Assembly (NCBI GenBank): GCA_001557505.1 | Contig: LSAX01000005.1 | Span: forward strand, 186,001-250,000 | Reading direction: 5' to 3' | DNA: 64,000 nucleotides | From: Reticulascus tulasneorum | Lineage: Eukaryota; Ascomycota; Sordariomycetes; Glomerellales; Reticulascaceae | In this document: in pieces, positions 55,980 through 64,000 of the stretch | How the letters are laid out: the number at the start of each line of letters is the position of its first letter | How positions within the stretch are numbered: the first letter of the stretch is position 1 | Position numbers and translations under genes: made by a program | Notes under the pieces: generated by a model | Seen by the model: only the letters and a program-made list of their open reading frames with translations | The model's database searches: none | Told to the model about the DNA's origin: nothing

Positions 55980-57364
55980 TCAGGCTCCAGGTCTCGAGTA
56001 ATCCAAAGTCCTCACTCTCCGCCATACTTCTCGTACCACTCTCTCTTGTGCCTGGCGGCCCGTTTCTTTGTCAGATGGACCGGCCGGCCTGCAGATGGTT
56101 AGTATGCGGTTGCGGTACTCTTGTTTGAGACTCACCGAATTGCAAGGTAGAGCCTCCCTCCCAGCTTTGTGTCCTGGATCTCCGCCGTCTCCGGGTTTTC
56201 CGGGGGGTTTGCAGTCGTGACCAAGCCTCCAGCTTCCTCCAGAATCGCGATACCTGCCGCAACATCCCTGTGAGAGTATCAGATTAGTACAATATTCGCT
56301 GTCGTATGGAGCTGCGGGCAGAACACTTACCACTCCCAGCATCCGCCTTCCCACCAGATGTCGAACGAGCCCATGGCCGTGTAAGCCAGATCCAGCGTTG
56401 CGCTACCCGCAGTGTCAGTATCCATATTTCGACCTCCAATATTGTTCTTACCTGCCCAGACTCCTCACGCCGTGGACCATTCCGCCCTTGCCTCCCCGCC
56501 CGCTGACTTCTGCAGCCATATTCATGAAACTCTCAACCTTTCTATGCATGTTCCCGTCCGGCGTGTCCCTCCTGTCCTTCCCCCACTCGCAGGAGAAGAT
56601 ACATCCACTGGGGGCCTTGACTGGGAGCGGCGGGATCGGATTGCGCACGAGCGGCAGCGGTTGCGTTTCGTTCATCCAAGCACCACGGCCGCGGCACGAG
56701 GAGAAGAACTGGTTCAGGAACGGCGCATTTATGACACCAATGACTGGTTTACCCTTCAGCGCAAAGCCGATGGAGACGCAAAACATCGGAAAGAGGTGGG
56801 TGAAGTTCACGGTCCCATCTAACAAGGGTCAATCAGCTCCATGCAAGTGGTTTGCTCTGCAGGAGACAGACGTACCCAGAGGATCGACAATCCAGGTGGG
56901 AGACTCGTCAACGAGATATTGACGAGAGGCTCCGGCCGAGTATGTTTCCTCACCGAGGAACCTGGCATTTTAGGCATGAGAAGCAGGAAATGAGTATTGG
57001 GGGAGGCGTGCTCCGGTCTGGCTGGAACTGACTTGTGTGAAGGGTACTTCTTTGCAACGGCTGTTCGAATAAAAGTTTCGAGATCTAGGAAGCCAGCGCA
57101 TTAGCAACAACCTCTCTCTGCATGTCAGGCTGGATTCTGTGCTAGTGCTACTAGGACTCGCGAGAACCATTGCCTACCCTCATCTGTCTTGGTCACCAAA
57201 TCTACGGCGTTTTCCTTCTCAGTGAAAGCCTGAGACTGTCCTGGCGTCTCTCCGTCCCCGAATCTTGACCTGGCCGCCTCCATGAGCAGATTGCCAGCAT
57301 CTTTGCCCAGTTGGACCGCAAAGTCGTAGATCTCCTTGAGCTCGGTCTCGTTGATTTCTGCCAT
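55980..57364 (-). CDS. qutG: QutG-type inositol monophosphatase family protein, 334 aa
   Basis: Seven exons: 57364-57178, 57084-57033, 56961-56876, 56818-56452, 56402-56331, 56267-56136 and 56088-55980. Six introns of 47-93 nt, all GT-AG and frame-restoring. IMPase motifs are intact: Gly-Glu-Glu (metal ligand), Trp-Ile-Val-Asp-Pro-Leu-Asp-Gly-Thr-Val-Asn-Phe (spliced across introns) and Trp-Asp-Val-Ala-Ala-Gly. The end Gln-Glu-Arg-Val-Val-Arg-Glu-Val-Trp-Arg-Arg-Val matches the quinate-cluster subgroup (QutG, Qa-x). The family is a Mg-dependent, lithium-sensitive phosphatase; the role in quinate metabolism is not settled and it is not essential for it in Aspergillus. Divergent from qutE. Confidence 0.92.
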
Positions 57365-58101
57365 CTCGTCTGTAATCTTTTCGAGTCAAATACGAAGCTG
57401 GCGGGAGAAGGGACAGGGTTGCGGATGTTCCAGCGTTTTGTGACTGCTCTGAGCTTGTCAGACCGGACGTAATGGACCCTGGAAACTTGCACTGGGTCCC
57501 CCGCCGTCAATTCCGTCCGTACTCAGAGCTATACCGCCACAAACCGACAGCTGTGGGCCGTGATCCCCCTGTAAGACCCCCAATGACGTGCCATGGTGGG
57601 AGGCAGTTCCCCCGCATAACCCCGCTGTGATCATCGCTAAGATATAGCATCAATGGAAGAGCACACACCTAGCTATTCCAGGGGCACTTCCAACTCGTTA
57701 AAGTATGAAGGCTACACACTTGGCAGACTACACTGGGATCCAACATGGTCTTCTGCTACTTATTCATCAGGCTTCCTGTCTACGGGTAATGGACTTCCGG
57801 GGATAGACGAAGCCGAATATATGCCCAGTCAAGCAGCACACCCAATGGACACAGACTCGGCACTAGATGCCGCCCAAATCGACGGGTCTGCCTGCTCGCG
57901 ATGGGGGGATCAAAACTTATCCATCAAAACCTAAAGTACCCAAGTGCCTACTTGGGGAATGATAAATTTAGTACTGGGGTTCCACATATAATGAATTGCT
58001 CAAGTCGCTATCAGGAACTTCAAGAACGGCAAGCATCTGCAGCAGACGAACGCTAGCTAGCCAGCAATCAGTGCCCCATTAACACTGCACCTGAGATCAC
58101 A
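57365..58101. promoter_or_regulatory. Divergent promoter region qutG / qutE
   Basis: 737 bp between divergent starts. QUTA/QA-1F activators bind a GGRTAA-type palindrome. I see half-site-like words (TTATCC near 57917, GGGTAATG near 57783) but no full palindrome. A 93-codon open frame at 57653-57934 has no domain and I do not call it. Confidence 0.45.
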
Positions 58102-58560
58102 ATGGCAAACCGCGTGCTCCTGATCAACGGGCCGAACCTCAATCTCCTGGGCACCCGCGAGCCCCAAATCTACGGCTCAACTACACTCGACGACGTCGTC
58201 TCGATGGCCGGGAAACAAGCCTCCGACCTCCAAATTCACCTCGAGAGCTTCCAATCCAACCACGAAGGGGCCATCGTCGACCGCATTCAAGCAGCAAGAG
58301 GGAACATCGCCGCCATAGTCATCAATCCTGGCGCCTTCACCCACACAAGCGTTTCCATCCGAGACGCGCTGCTCGGGGTGGACATACCATTCGTGGAGAT
58401 CCATGTCTCCAACGTCCACGCGAGGGAGCCGTGGAGGAATCACAGCTACTTCAGTGACAAAGCCGTGGCGGTGATTTGTGGCCTGGGGGTATTTGGGTAC
58501 ACGGCCGCCATTGAGTTTGCAGCAAAGCACATGAAGGTGAAGAAGGATTTGAAGCTCTAA
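58102..58560 (+). CDS. qutE: Type II (catabolic) 3-dehydroquinate dehydratase, 152 aa
   Basis: Single exon, normal length. Converts 3-dehydroquinate to 3-dehydroshikimate as a dodecamer; in fungi this enzyme serves quinate breakdown, apart from the AROM complex. N-terminal [13 protein letters not shown], with the catalytic Tyr in [16 protein letters not shown] holds the transition-state Asn, and Val-Glu-Ile-His-Val-Ser-Asn the catalytic His. The Arg-Glu-Pro-Trp-Arg-x-x-Ser flap and Ile-Cys-Gly-Leu-Gly end follow. Convergent with qutC, whose stop is 86 bp away. Confidence 0.96.
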   Translation: MANRVLLINGPNLNLLGTREPQIYGSTTLDDVVSMAGKQASDLQIHLESFQSNHEGAIVDRIQAARGNIAAIVINPGAFTHTSVSIRDALLGVDIPFVEIHVSNVHAREPWRNHSYFSDKAVAVICGLGVFGYTAAIEFAAKHMKVKKDLKL

Positions 58561-58646
58561 AAGTTAGCTATGTAGGCCGTATCAAAATATATGTATTGTA
58601 CATTCTGGGCAACGCCGGAGACCATGCCAATCCATCTTGTCCCTCG

Positions 58647-59702
58647 TCACAAGGAGGCTGATATTGTAGTTGATGCTGGTTCTTCAACCTGTAACCGCAT
58701 GTCCCTGACCAACTTCACCCAGGACTGTGCTCCCCTCCTCGCTAGTTCCTCGGGCACTTCGTGATCCTCCTCCGACATCCGCCTGTTGAAGAGCTCGAGA
58801 CTCACCCATCCACTGAATCCAAGCCCCTGGAAGATGGCAGAGGCGATCTGCCGCACCGGAAGATAGGCTCCTTGGCTCTGCTCTCCGTAGAATAGACGGC
58901 AGTTCCTCGACCAACTCATGCGGGCTGGCTGATCTTTATTGTAGAATGGGTGATCGGGAAGCAGTGGCGCTGCCAGACGTTCGCCGTCCACAACCTGCAC
59001 ATAGAAGATCTTGGATACGTCGAGCGTCGATATAAGCCTCTGCATCGACTCTCTCACGGCATCATCGGCGTTTGGCGTCCGCCCTGATGGTGAGGTCGGA
59101 TCCGCATATATCCTCGCTGCAATGTTGAAAGTGTCGAGGCAAATGCCAAAGTTTGACCGATTGACCCCTTGTACCACCTCCCAACAGCGCTCCCAAACAT
59201 TCACTTGGGTCGCCCATGCCAGGCTCTCGTAGGAAAACCGGATGACTGGTCGCTCCTGCAAACCAATTTCGGCCACCTCAACCAGATCAGCGACGTGCTG
59301 TTGCAGGTCGTCCGAAACCTGCGCAGCCGGCAGGACGTTGCTTGGTATCTGGATCAGGTCGGTGCCCAGGACATGGGCCAGCCGGATCCAGAGGCGCAGC
59401 TCTTCCATTCGTCGAGCGTGTTGTTCACGGTCGATTAGTCCCTCAAAGTGTTGGAACGGTTGGAGGCAGAGGATCTCGAGGTTTCGCGCTTGGCACATCT
59501 TGCGGACAATCTTGGCTGCCGCCAGTTGGTTCTCCAAGGTAAGGCCGCCGGGCATGCGCTCTGCAATATCCATAAGGTCCTCGTGCCATAGCTCTATGCC
59601 GCGGTAGCCGTACTTCTGGGCCATATCCATCTTGTGGACGAAGGTATGGCCAGCAAAGCATCGCCCCAGCGACATGGTACTGATGGCTAGTTTACAAGCC
59701 AT
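58647..59702 (-). CDS. qutC: 3-dehydroshikimate dehydratase, 351 aa
   Basis: Single exon. Converts 3-dehydroshikimate to protocatechuate, the exit step of the quinate pathway. It has the xylose-isomerase-like TIM barrel and the fungal N-terminus Met-Ala-Cys-Lys-Leu-Ala-Ile-Ser-Thr-Met-Ser-Leu-Gly-Arg. Metal ligands are supplied by Arg-Gly-Ile-Glu-Leu-Trp, Tyr-Glu-Ser-Leu-Ala-Trp, Cys-Leu-Asp-Thr-Phe-Asn-Ile and the final Val-Ser-Leu-Glu-Leu-Phe-Asn-Arg-Arg. An Ala-Pro-Leu-Leu insert before the substrate loop is also family-typical. The frame runs 132 nt upstream, but Met at 59702 matches the family start exactly. Protein length matches Qa-4/QutC. Confidence 0.95.
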   Translation of the reverse strand: MACKLAISTMSLGRCFAGHTFVHKMDMAQKYGYRGIELWHEDLMDIAERMPGGLTLENQLAAAKIVRKMCQARNLEILCLQPFQHFEGLIDREQHARRMEELRLWIRLAHVLGTDLIQIPSNVLPAAQVSDDLQQHVADLVEVAEIGLQERPVIRFSYESLAWATQVNVWERCWEVVQGVNRSNFGICLDTFNIAARIYADPTSPSGRTPNADDAVRESMQRLISTLDVSKIFYVQVVDGERLAAPLLPDHPFYNKDQPARMSWSRNCRLFYGEQSQGAYLPVRQIASAIFQGLGFSGWVSLELFNRRMSEEDHEVPEELARRGAQSWVKLVRDMRLQVEEPASTTISASL

Positions 59703-61790
59703 GCTGCTATCCGGAACAGAGATATACTGATATGTGTGACGTTGGGCGGATGAGCCAGAGATCGAGATGATACACCACAGTGGGGATGTCACTTTGATAT
59801 TTGAGATGAGTCGAGTGCTGGAGGTACAACACAAAGGAATATGCTGCGAGTTATAGAAAGAATTTGAGGGATGAAGTCGAAATGGAGGTTACAGATAACA
59901 AAGTCCAAGGTAAGGCAGGTAAGGTAGGGAAGGGAAGTTAAGGCAAGATAGGTACTACCTAAAGCAGTTGAGCGGATACGAGATGGGCAGAGTCTGAGAC
60001 AGTAGGAGCAATCCACATCTCATCAATCAATCCGAAAAGATAGAAGACAAAAGTTCGGAATCTTTCTGAGTCGTATGTCGCACCTATTTTTCTTCCCGCC
60101 GATTCGACGGCAACCTGGGTATCGGCTCACCTTACGTATGTATACGACTGGCGTTTGCCATCAGACCCATCAGACACCTGTTTGGTCCATATCATACTAG
60201 TGCAGTCTGTCTAGGTAGTAAAGGGGTGAGCGCGACAGGGGTTTACAGTTCATCCTGCTATCACATCTGTCGAAAACATATGGAGTGGGTGTGCAAACTG
60301 CCGTCAATCGTTGCTTGCTGGGGGTGGGCATCATGGATGGAGAGAGAGAGAGAGAGAGGGAGGGAGTGTGAGAGACAGAGATACCGAAGATAGCCGCATT
60401 CTAGCTACCCAAGTTACCTAGTAGGTACTGCACCTAAGAAGAAGGTAATTACGGATTACGGGGGAAGAAGATGCTGGGTGGAATAGCAGGAAGTTTGTTC
60501 TTGCTGGCCGGGCTTGCTTGGGCTTGGCTGGGCTGGGCCGGACTGGGCTGCATCATTGGAACTCTTGAGGCCCCCGTCATCACGGCCGCTCTGACCATTG
60601 TGAGGTGACGTTACCCCGGAGGTCGGTCCTTTAGACTAAAGGTTAAATGTTCTCGCGAAGAGGATGGGATTGGCATTCAGGGTGTCACATTGGGGAATTG
60701 AGATTCGCATCAGTGTGGGTCAGATCATTGCTCCATTTGACTCCACTGGCCCGGCGGTCCATCCAACAGGGAAGCCCTGGAGGGTCACTAATATGTGCAA
60801 GGTTCAATCCCCAGACTGTGGCCTCTGACGGTAATTACAGCGCTGTTTTAGCAGATCTTGGAGGATCGGCCGCCCGGCGTGACAGCTGGCAATTAGGTAT
60901 GGTTATTATTGGGAATAGTACTGAAACCAGCAAACTCAGTACCCCAAGTTGCTAATGGAAATGATGCCCTAAACTGGCCTCACAGAAAATTGAAGCCTAA
61001 ATAATGGCCACTTTTACTTATTCACACACGCCTTCGGACTATTATCGTCAACTGGGACAGCTACTATGCCTTCATGCAACCCAATCGACTACCTCATGAT
61101 ATTCAATACTTCGCGCAGGAGCTGCCGAGGTAGTCTTCACAAATGCGACTCAAATATTGGATTCAAACTCCCGTCACCCGTATGTCGTGTCGGTTATTGG
61201 GTCATCCGCCGGTCCCATGGCCACTGCACTCCATCCAGCCACCAAAACCCCACACAGCATCCCCATATCCAAGCTCCATGCTAGCAATGACTGACCCCCT
61301 AATTAGTTTCCCCCAATTCGCCCTTCCCCTTCCCCATCCATGGCTTGGTCTTCTCCTTGCCAAACATCTACTCCAGCTGGAGAATCCTTTCCCGCTCATT
61401 GTGGATGCCCGGCTGCTTGGTAGTCTGGGTGATACCGTATACGTACGAATCCAATACAATCCAATACAATCAAGCATTGGCGCACCCACTATCCAACTAC
61501 CGCAATTGGTAAACTCTCCATCCCCGCCCTCCGTGGGTCTCGGCGGTGGAAGCCAACTCGGGGCCTCGCTCCAACCCTTACCCGACTCACTGACATGGAC
61601 CGAAGACCTGGACTAGACTAGAGTCCCAGCCCGTCCCAGATGCCCCGTATCATGACAAAGTCTCGCCACCTGAATTGAGATCCAAACTTGCATGTAAAGT
61701 CGCAATATCCTCACTACATTGCTGCGCGGACTGCTTTCTTTTGGTAATTTCCCCTGCCTCTCTAGCATCGTCCATCTGACCAACCGCATC
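59703..61790. promoter_or_regulatory. 2.1-kb divergent region qutC / qutB
   Basis: No coding region is supported. It holds an (AG)9 tract at 60341-60358, a GC-rich degenerate repeat of GGGCTKGGCT at about 60509-60550, and GATA-like words. A TACCTA/TAGGTA-rich stretch lies at 60414-60435. Unusually long for this cluster; may hold the control sites of both genes or the remains of a lost gene. Confidence 0.5.
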
Positions 61791-62898
61791 ATGTCTACAG
61801 CCACCATCGAAAACATACCAGACCCTGTCGTCATGACCAAGGTCGACCAGCTTGAACGCCACGGTTATCTGTTTGGCCAAAAACTCACTCACTCACTGTC
61901 CCCTTTACTTCACAGCACCATCTATGACGAGCTCGGCCTGAGATGGGAGCAAATACGTCTCGACTCGGCAGACATGCCGCGGTTTCTAGATCTCATCAAA
62001 CACCCCGCCTTCTATGGTCAGTCGGCCCCTTTTCAGTTTGTGTAGCCTGGCTCTCGCCGGCCTGTCTCCATGACTAGGTGATTTGACTAACAAAGTTCCG
62101 CAAACAGGCGCATCAGTCACCATGCCAAATAAAGTTGCCATCATACCGCATCTTGATGAGCTGACTGAAGAATGCCGTGATGTTGGTGCCTGCAACACTC
62201 TTTATGTGAGGGAAAGGGACGGCCGCCGCATATATTGCGGTACCAACACGGACGTGGTTGGCGTCCGTGAGAGCTTCTACCAAAACGTAGCCGACCCCGA
62301 CCGCGTGTTCCACCACAAGCCTGCCCTGGTAATCGGCGGCGGCGGCGCGGCGAGGAGTGCGGTCTATGCCCTGAGGAAATGGATGAAGGTCACCGACATC
62401 TACCTCGTCAACCGCGACAAGAGCGAGGTCGATGCCGTTATAGCAGAATGTACGGTACGAGGCTTCGGAGACAGAATGTATCATGTGCCGTCGGTCGAAC
62501 ACGCAAAGCAGGTGGAAGCGCCTGGAGCAATCGTTGCTTGCGTGCCAAACTTCCCTCCCAAGACGGCGGAGGAGATACTCACGCGCCAGATTATTGAAGC
62601 GTTTCTGCGGAAAGACCGGAAAGGCGCCATGCTGGAGATGTGCTACAACCCAACCCCGTATACAGAGCTTGCTGGTCTCGCCGAGACAGAGGGCTGGCAG
62701 CTGATATTAGGTACGGAGGCGCTGATATGGCAAGGCTTGGAGCAAGTGAGTGCACCAACATTCGCTGCAGATTCTCGTCCAGAGGCTAACCATGATACTC
62801 AGGATCGATATTGGACTGGAAAGGAGCTAGGCCAACTGCCAGTCAAAAAGGTTCAGGAAGTGATTGCCACAAGGCTCGCACAGCATTCAAAGCTCTGA
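61791..62898 (+). CDS. qutB: Quinate/shikimate dehydrogenase, 319 aa
   Basis: Exons 61791-62016, 62108-62745 and 62803-62898. Intron 1 is 91 nt (GTCAGT, GACTAAC, ACAG). Intron 2 is 57 nt (GTGAGT, GGCTAACC, CTCAG) and in frame without stop, so unspliced RNA would still encode a protein 19 residues longer. Oxidises quinate to 3-dehydroquinate (or shikimate) with NAD. The substrate domain has His-Ser-Leu-Ser-Pro-Leu-Leu-His and Val-Thr-Met-Pro-Asn-Lys with the catalytic Lys. Then Gly-Ala-Cys-Asn-Thr and Asn-Thr-Asp. The Rossmann loop is [11 protein letters not shown]. End motif Gly-Thr-Glu-Ala-Leu-Ile-Trp-Gln. Convergent with qutD. Confidence 0.95.
62746..62802 (+). other. qutB: In-frame, stop-free intron of qutB
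   Basis: 57 nt (19 codons, no stop) with full consensus donor, branch and acceptor, so splicing is expected. Retention would insert 19 residues before the last helix. Confidence 0.75.
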
Positions 62899-63387
62899 AT
62901 CCATTTGTATTATCCGGTGTCTGTAGATTATTGCTTGTACATATATACCATCCAGCAAAGAATGACCAAGACCCATGTTACTGAAGAGATTGTTCCTCTT
63001 ATTCGTGACCAAATCTTGCAAATTCATTATAATTTTCATATTTGCACCCCCTATGCTCGCTCCATGTCTACAAATCGATGATAACCAAGCCAAGCCATTC
63101 TCTAGTGTCCCAGAGGCGTCGCACGAGCCGCCACACCAACAAGTGAGAACGGATAGACAGGTCGCGCACTCACAATGTGGGTATTCTAGCACATTATGGT
63201 GGCTATTTGGGCGCAGATGCTGGTCTGAAAGACATCTACAAAGCCGACGAGACTATATCACTTAATTCTTTTTGGTGTTTGAGTCGATGCTTACAAAAAA
63301 AAAAATAGTATGTTTGAAATTGGGTAATATCGACTTCTGTACATATAGGTCTACTGTAATATGGGTATCCTATTCGACACCAGTGCC
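62899..63387. other. Convergent 3' region qutB / qutD
   Basis: 489 bp, AT-rich around 62980-63060 and 63290-63330. Terminator region of both genes; no coding region. Confidence 0.5.
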
Positions 63388-64000
63388 TCAAGCACTCCTG
63401 TTCCTTTCCAAGTGCTCCGCCTCCTCGCCTTTCTCTCCCAAGTCGGCGCCCTGGGCATTGAGCCTGAACTCGTCGTCCTCTGCTCTCAGTTCCGACATGA
63501 TCTGCTTGTTTGCCCTCCAGATCGGCTTGATCGCGAACAGTCTGTCCATCGTCTCGAGGGGAATAGACTTCGTCTCGGGAACGAGGAAGAAGACGAAGAA
63601 TACCGACAGGACCATGAGGGACGCGAAGAAGAAGTAGACGCCATAACCCCATGAGTCGAACATTTGTGGCGTGAAGCGCGAGATGATGAAGTTCCAGAAC
63701 CAATTATTCGCAGCAGCACTGGCTTGGCCCAGAGATCTATCCATAGTGTTAGCAACGGCCTCTCTCTTCTAACAACCGCAATCAAAGCTTACCGAGTGTT
63801 TTGGTCGAACATCTCCGAGTTGATAACCCACGGGGTTCCATTCCATGACGGTGTGTAGAAGGCGGTCCAGAGGTAGAAGAAGAAGATGGCGGCAATGCCT
63901 CCGGAAGACAGCGTGCCACCGACCTGGTTGGCGCTTGGGTTGGAGATCTTGATGTATGCACCAATGAACCACATGCAAAGCGAGCCGCCGGTAGCACCGA
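63388..64000 (-). CDS. qutD: Quinate permease, C-terminal part (cut by window edge)
   Basis: Partial: exons 64000-63793 and 63736-63388. The 56-nt intron (63737-63792) uses GTAAGC, TTGCTAAC and ATAG. This is the last part of an MFS sugar-porter-family proton symporter for quinate in the plasma membrane. Visible are the final four transmembrane helices: the Trp-Val-Ile-Asn-Ser-Glu-Met-Phe segment, the Phe-Trp-Asn-Phe-Ile-Ile-Ser-Arg helix and the hallmark Pro-Glu-Thr-Lys-Ser-Ile-Pro-Leu-Glu-Thr-Met-Asp. A charged cytosolic tail of about 45 residues follows. About two thirds of the gene lies beyond the window. The adjacent qutB supports the assignment over a hexose transporter. Confidence 0.92.

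Noticed and set aside
57653..57934. 93-codon plus-strand frame between qutG and qutE
   Set aside because: No family, no signal peptide, and it lies within the divergent promoter. Expression data would be needed to call it.
60780..60840. tRNA-like T-arm word (GGTTCAATCCC)
   Set aside because: No matching acceptor, D-arm or anticodon stem could be folded around it.

Overview
This window is chromosomal DNA of a filamentous ascomycete (Pezizomycotina, probably Sordariomycetes). The evidence is mostly short introns of about 47-95 nt with GTRNGT donors and CTRAY branch points, lineage-typical families (UstYa/DUF3328, HET, Zn2Cys6, DUF8004-like, MARVEL), a fungal quinate (qut) cluster, and single-copy eukaryotic genes (DPH2, JIP5). 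I saw no tRNA, rRNA, CRISPR array or intact transposon. All gene models were spliced by eye from frame, splice sites and family motifs.

Layout. 0-12.4 kb is accessory in character: an 8-cysteine small secreted protein with a decayed paralogous relic beside it; a divergent Rtt106-like PH protein; a UstYa-type oxidase diverging from a secreted protein built of two near-identical Tyr-rich repeats (a candidate RiPP pair); a GNAT acetyltransferase; and an MCT-like MFS transporter. 14-21 kb is conserved: a MARVEL membrane protein, the diphthamide enzyme DPH2, and a 1083-residue disordered protein with a DUF8004-like core. 21-27 kb is a gene desert with long G tracts.

26.9-35 kb holds a HET-domain gene, then an FAD monooxygenase, a VOC-fold protein and a Zn2Cys6 regulator that look like a small catabolic set. 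The regulator needs a 4-nt micro-exon to complete its zinc cluster. 35-39.5 kb is another desert. 39.5-45 kb carries a second MARVEL protein, a secreted glycerophosphodiester phosphodiesterase and a secreted GH18 chitinase in convergent orientation. 45.6-49 kb has a C-terminally anchored membrane protein diverging from an intracellular trypsin-like protease, with a 53-bp tandem duplication between them. 51-54.2 kb has a LaeA-type methyltransferase and JIP5.

54.5-64 kb is a quinate utilisation cluster: maleylacetate reductase, qutG (IMPase-like), qutE (type II dehydroquinase), qutC (dehydroshikimate dehydratase), qutB (quinate/shikimate dehydrogenase) and the 3' part of qutD (quinate permease), which runs off the right edge. 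Together they import quinate and convert it through dehydroquinate and dehydroshikimate to protocatechuate. The reductase could serve the lower hydroxyquinol/3-oxoadipate route. The regulators qutA and qutR are not in the window.
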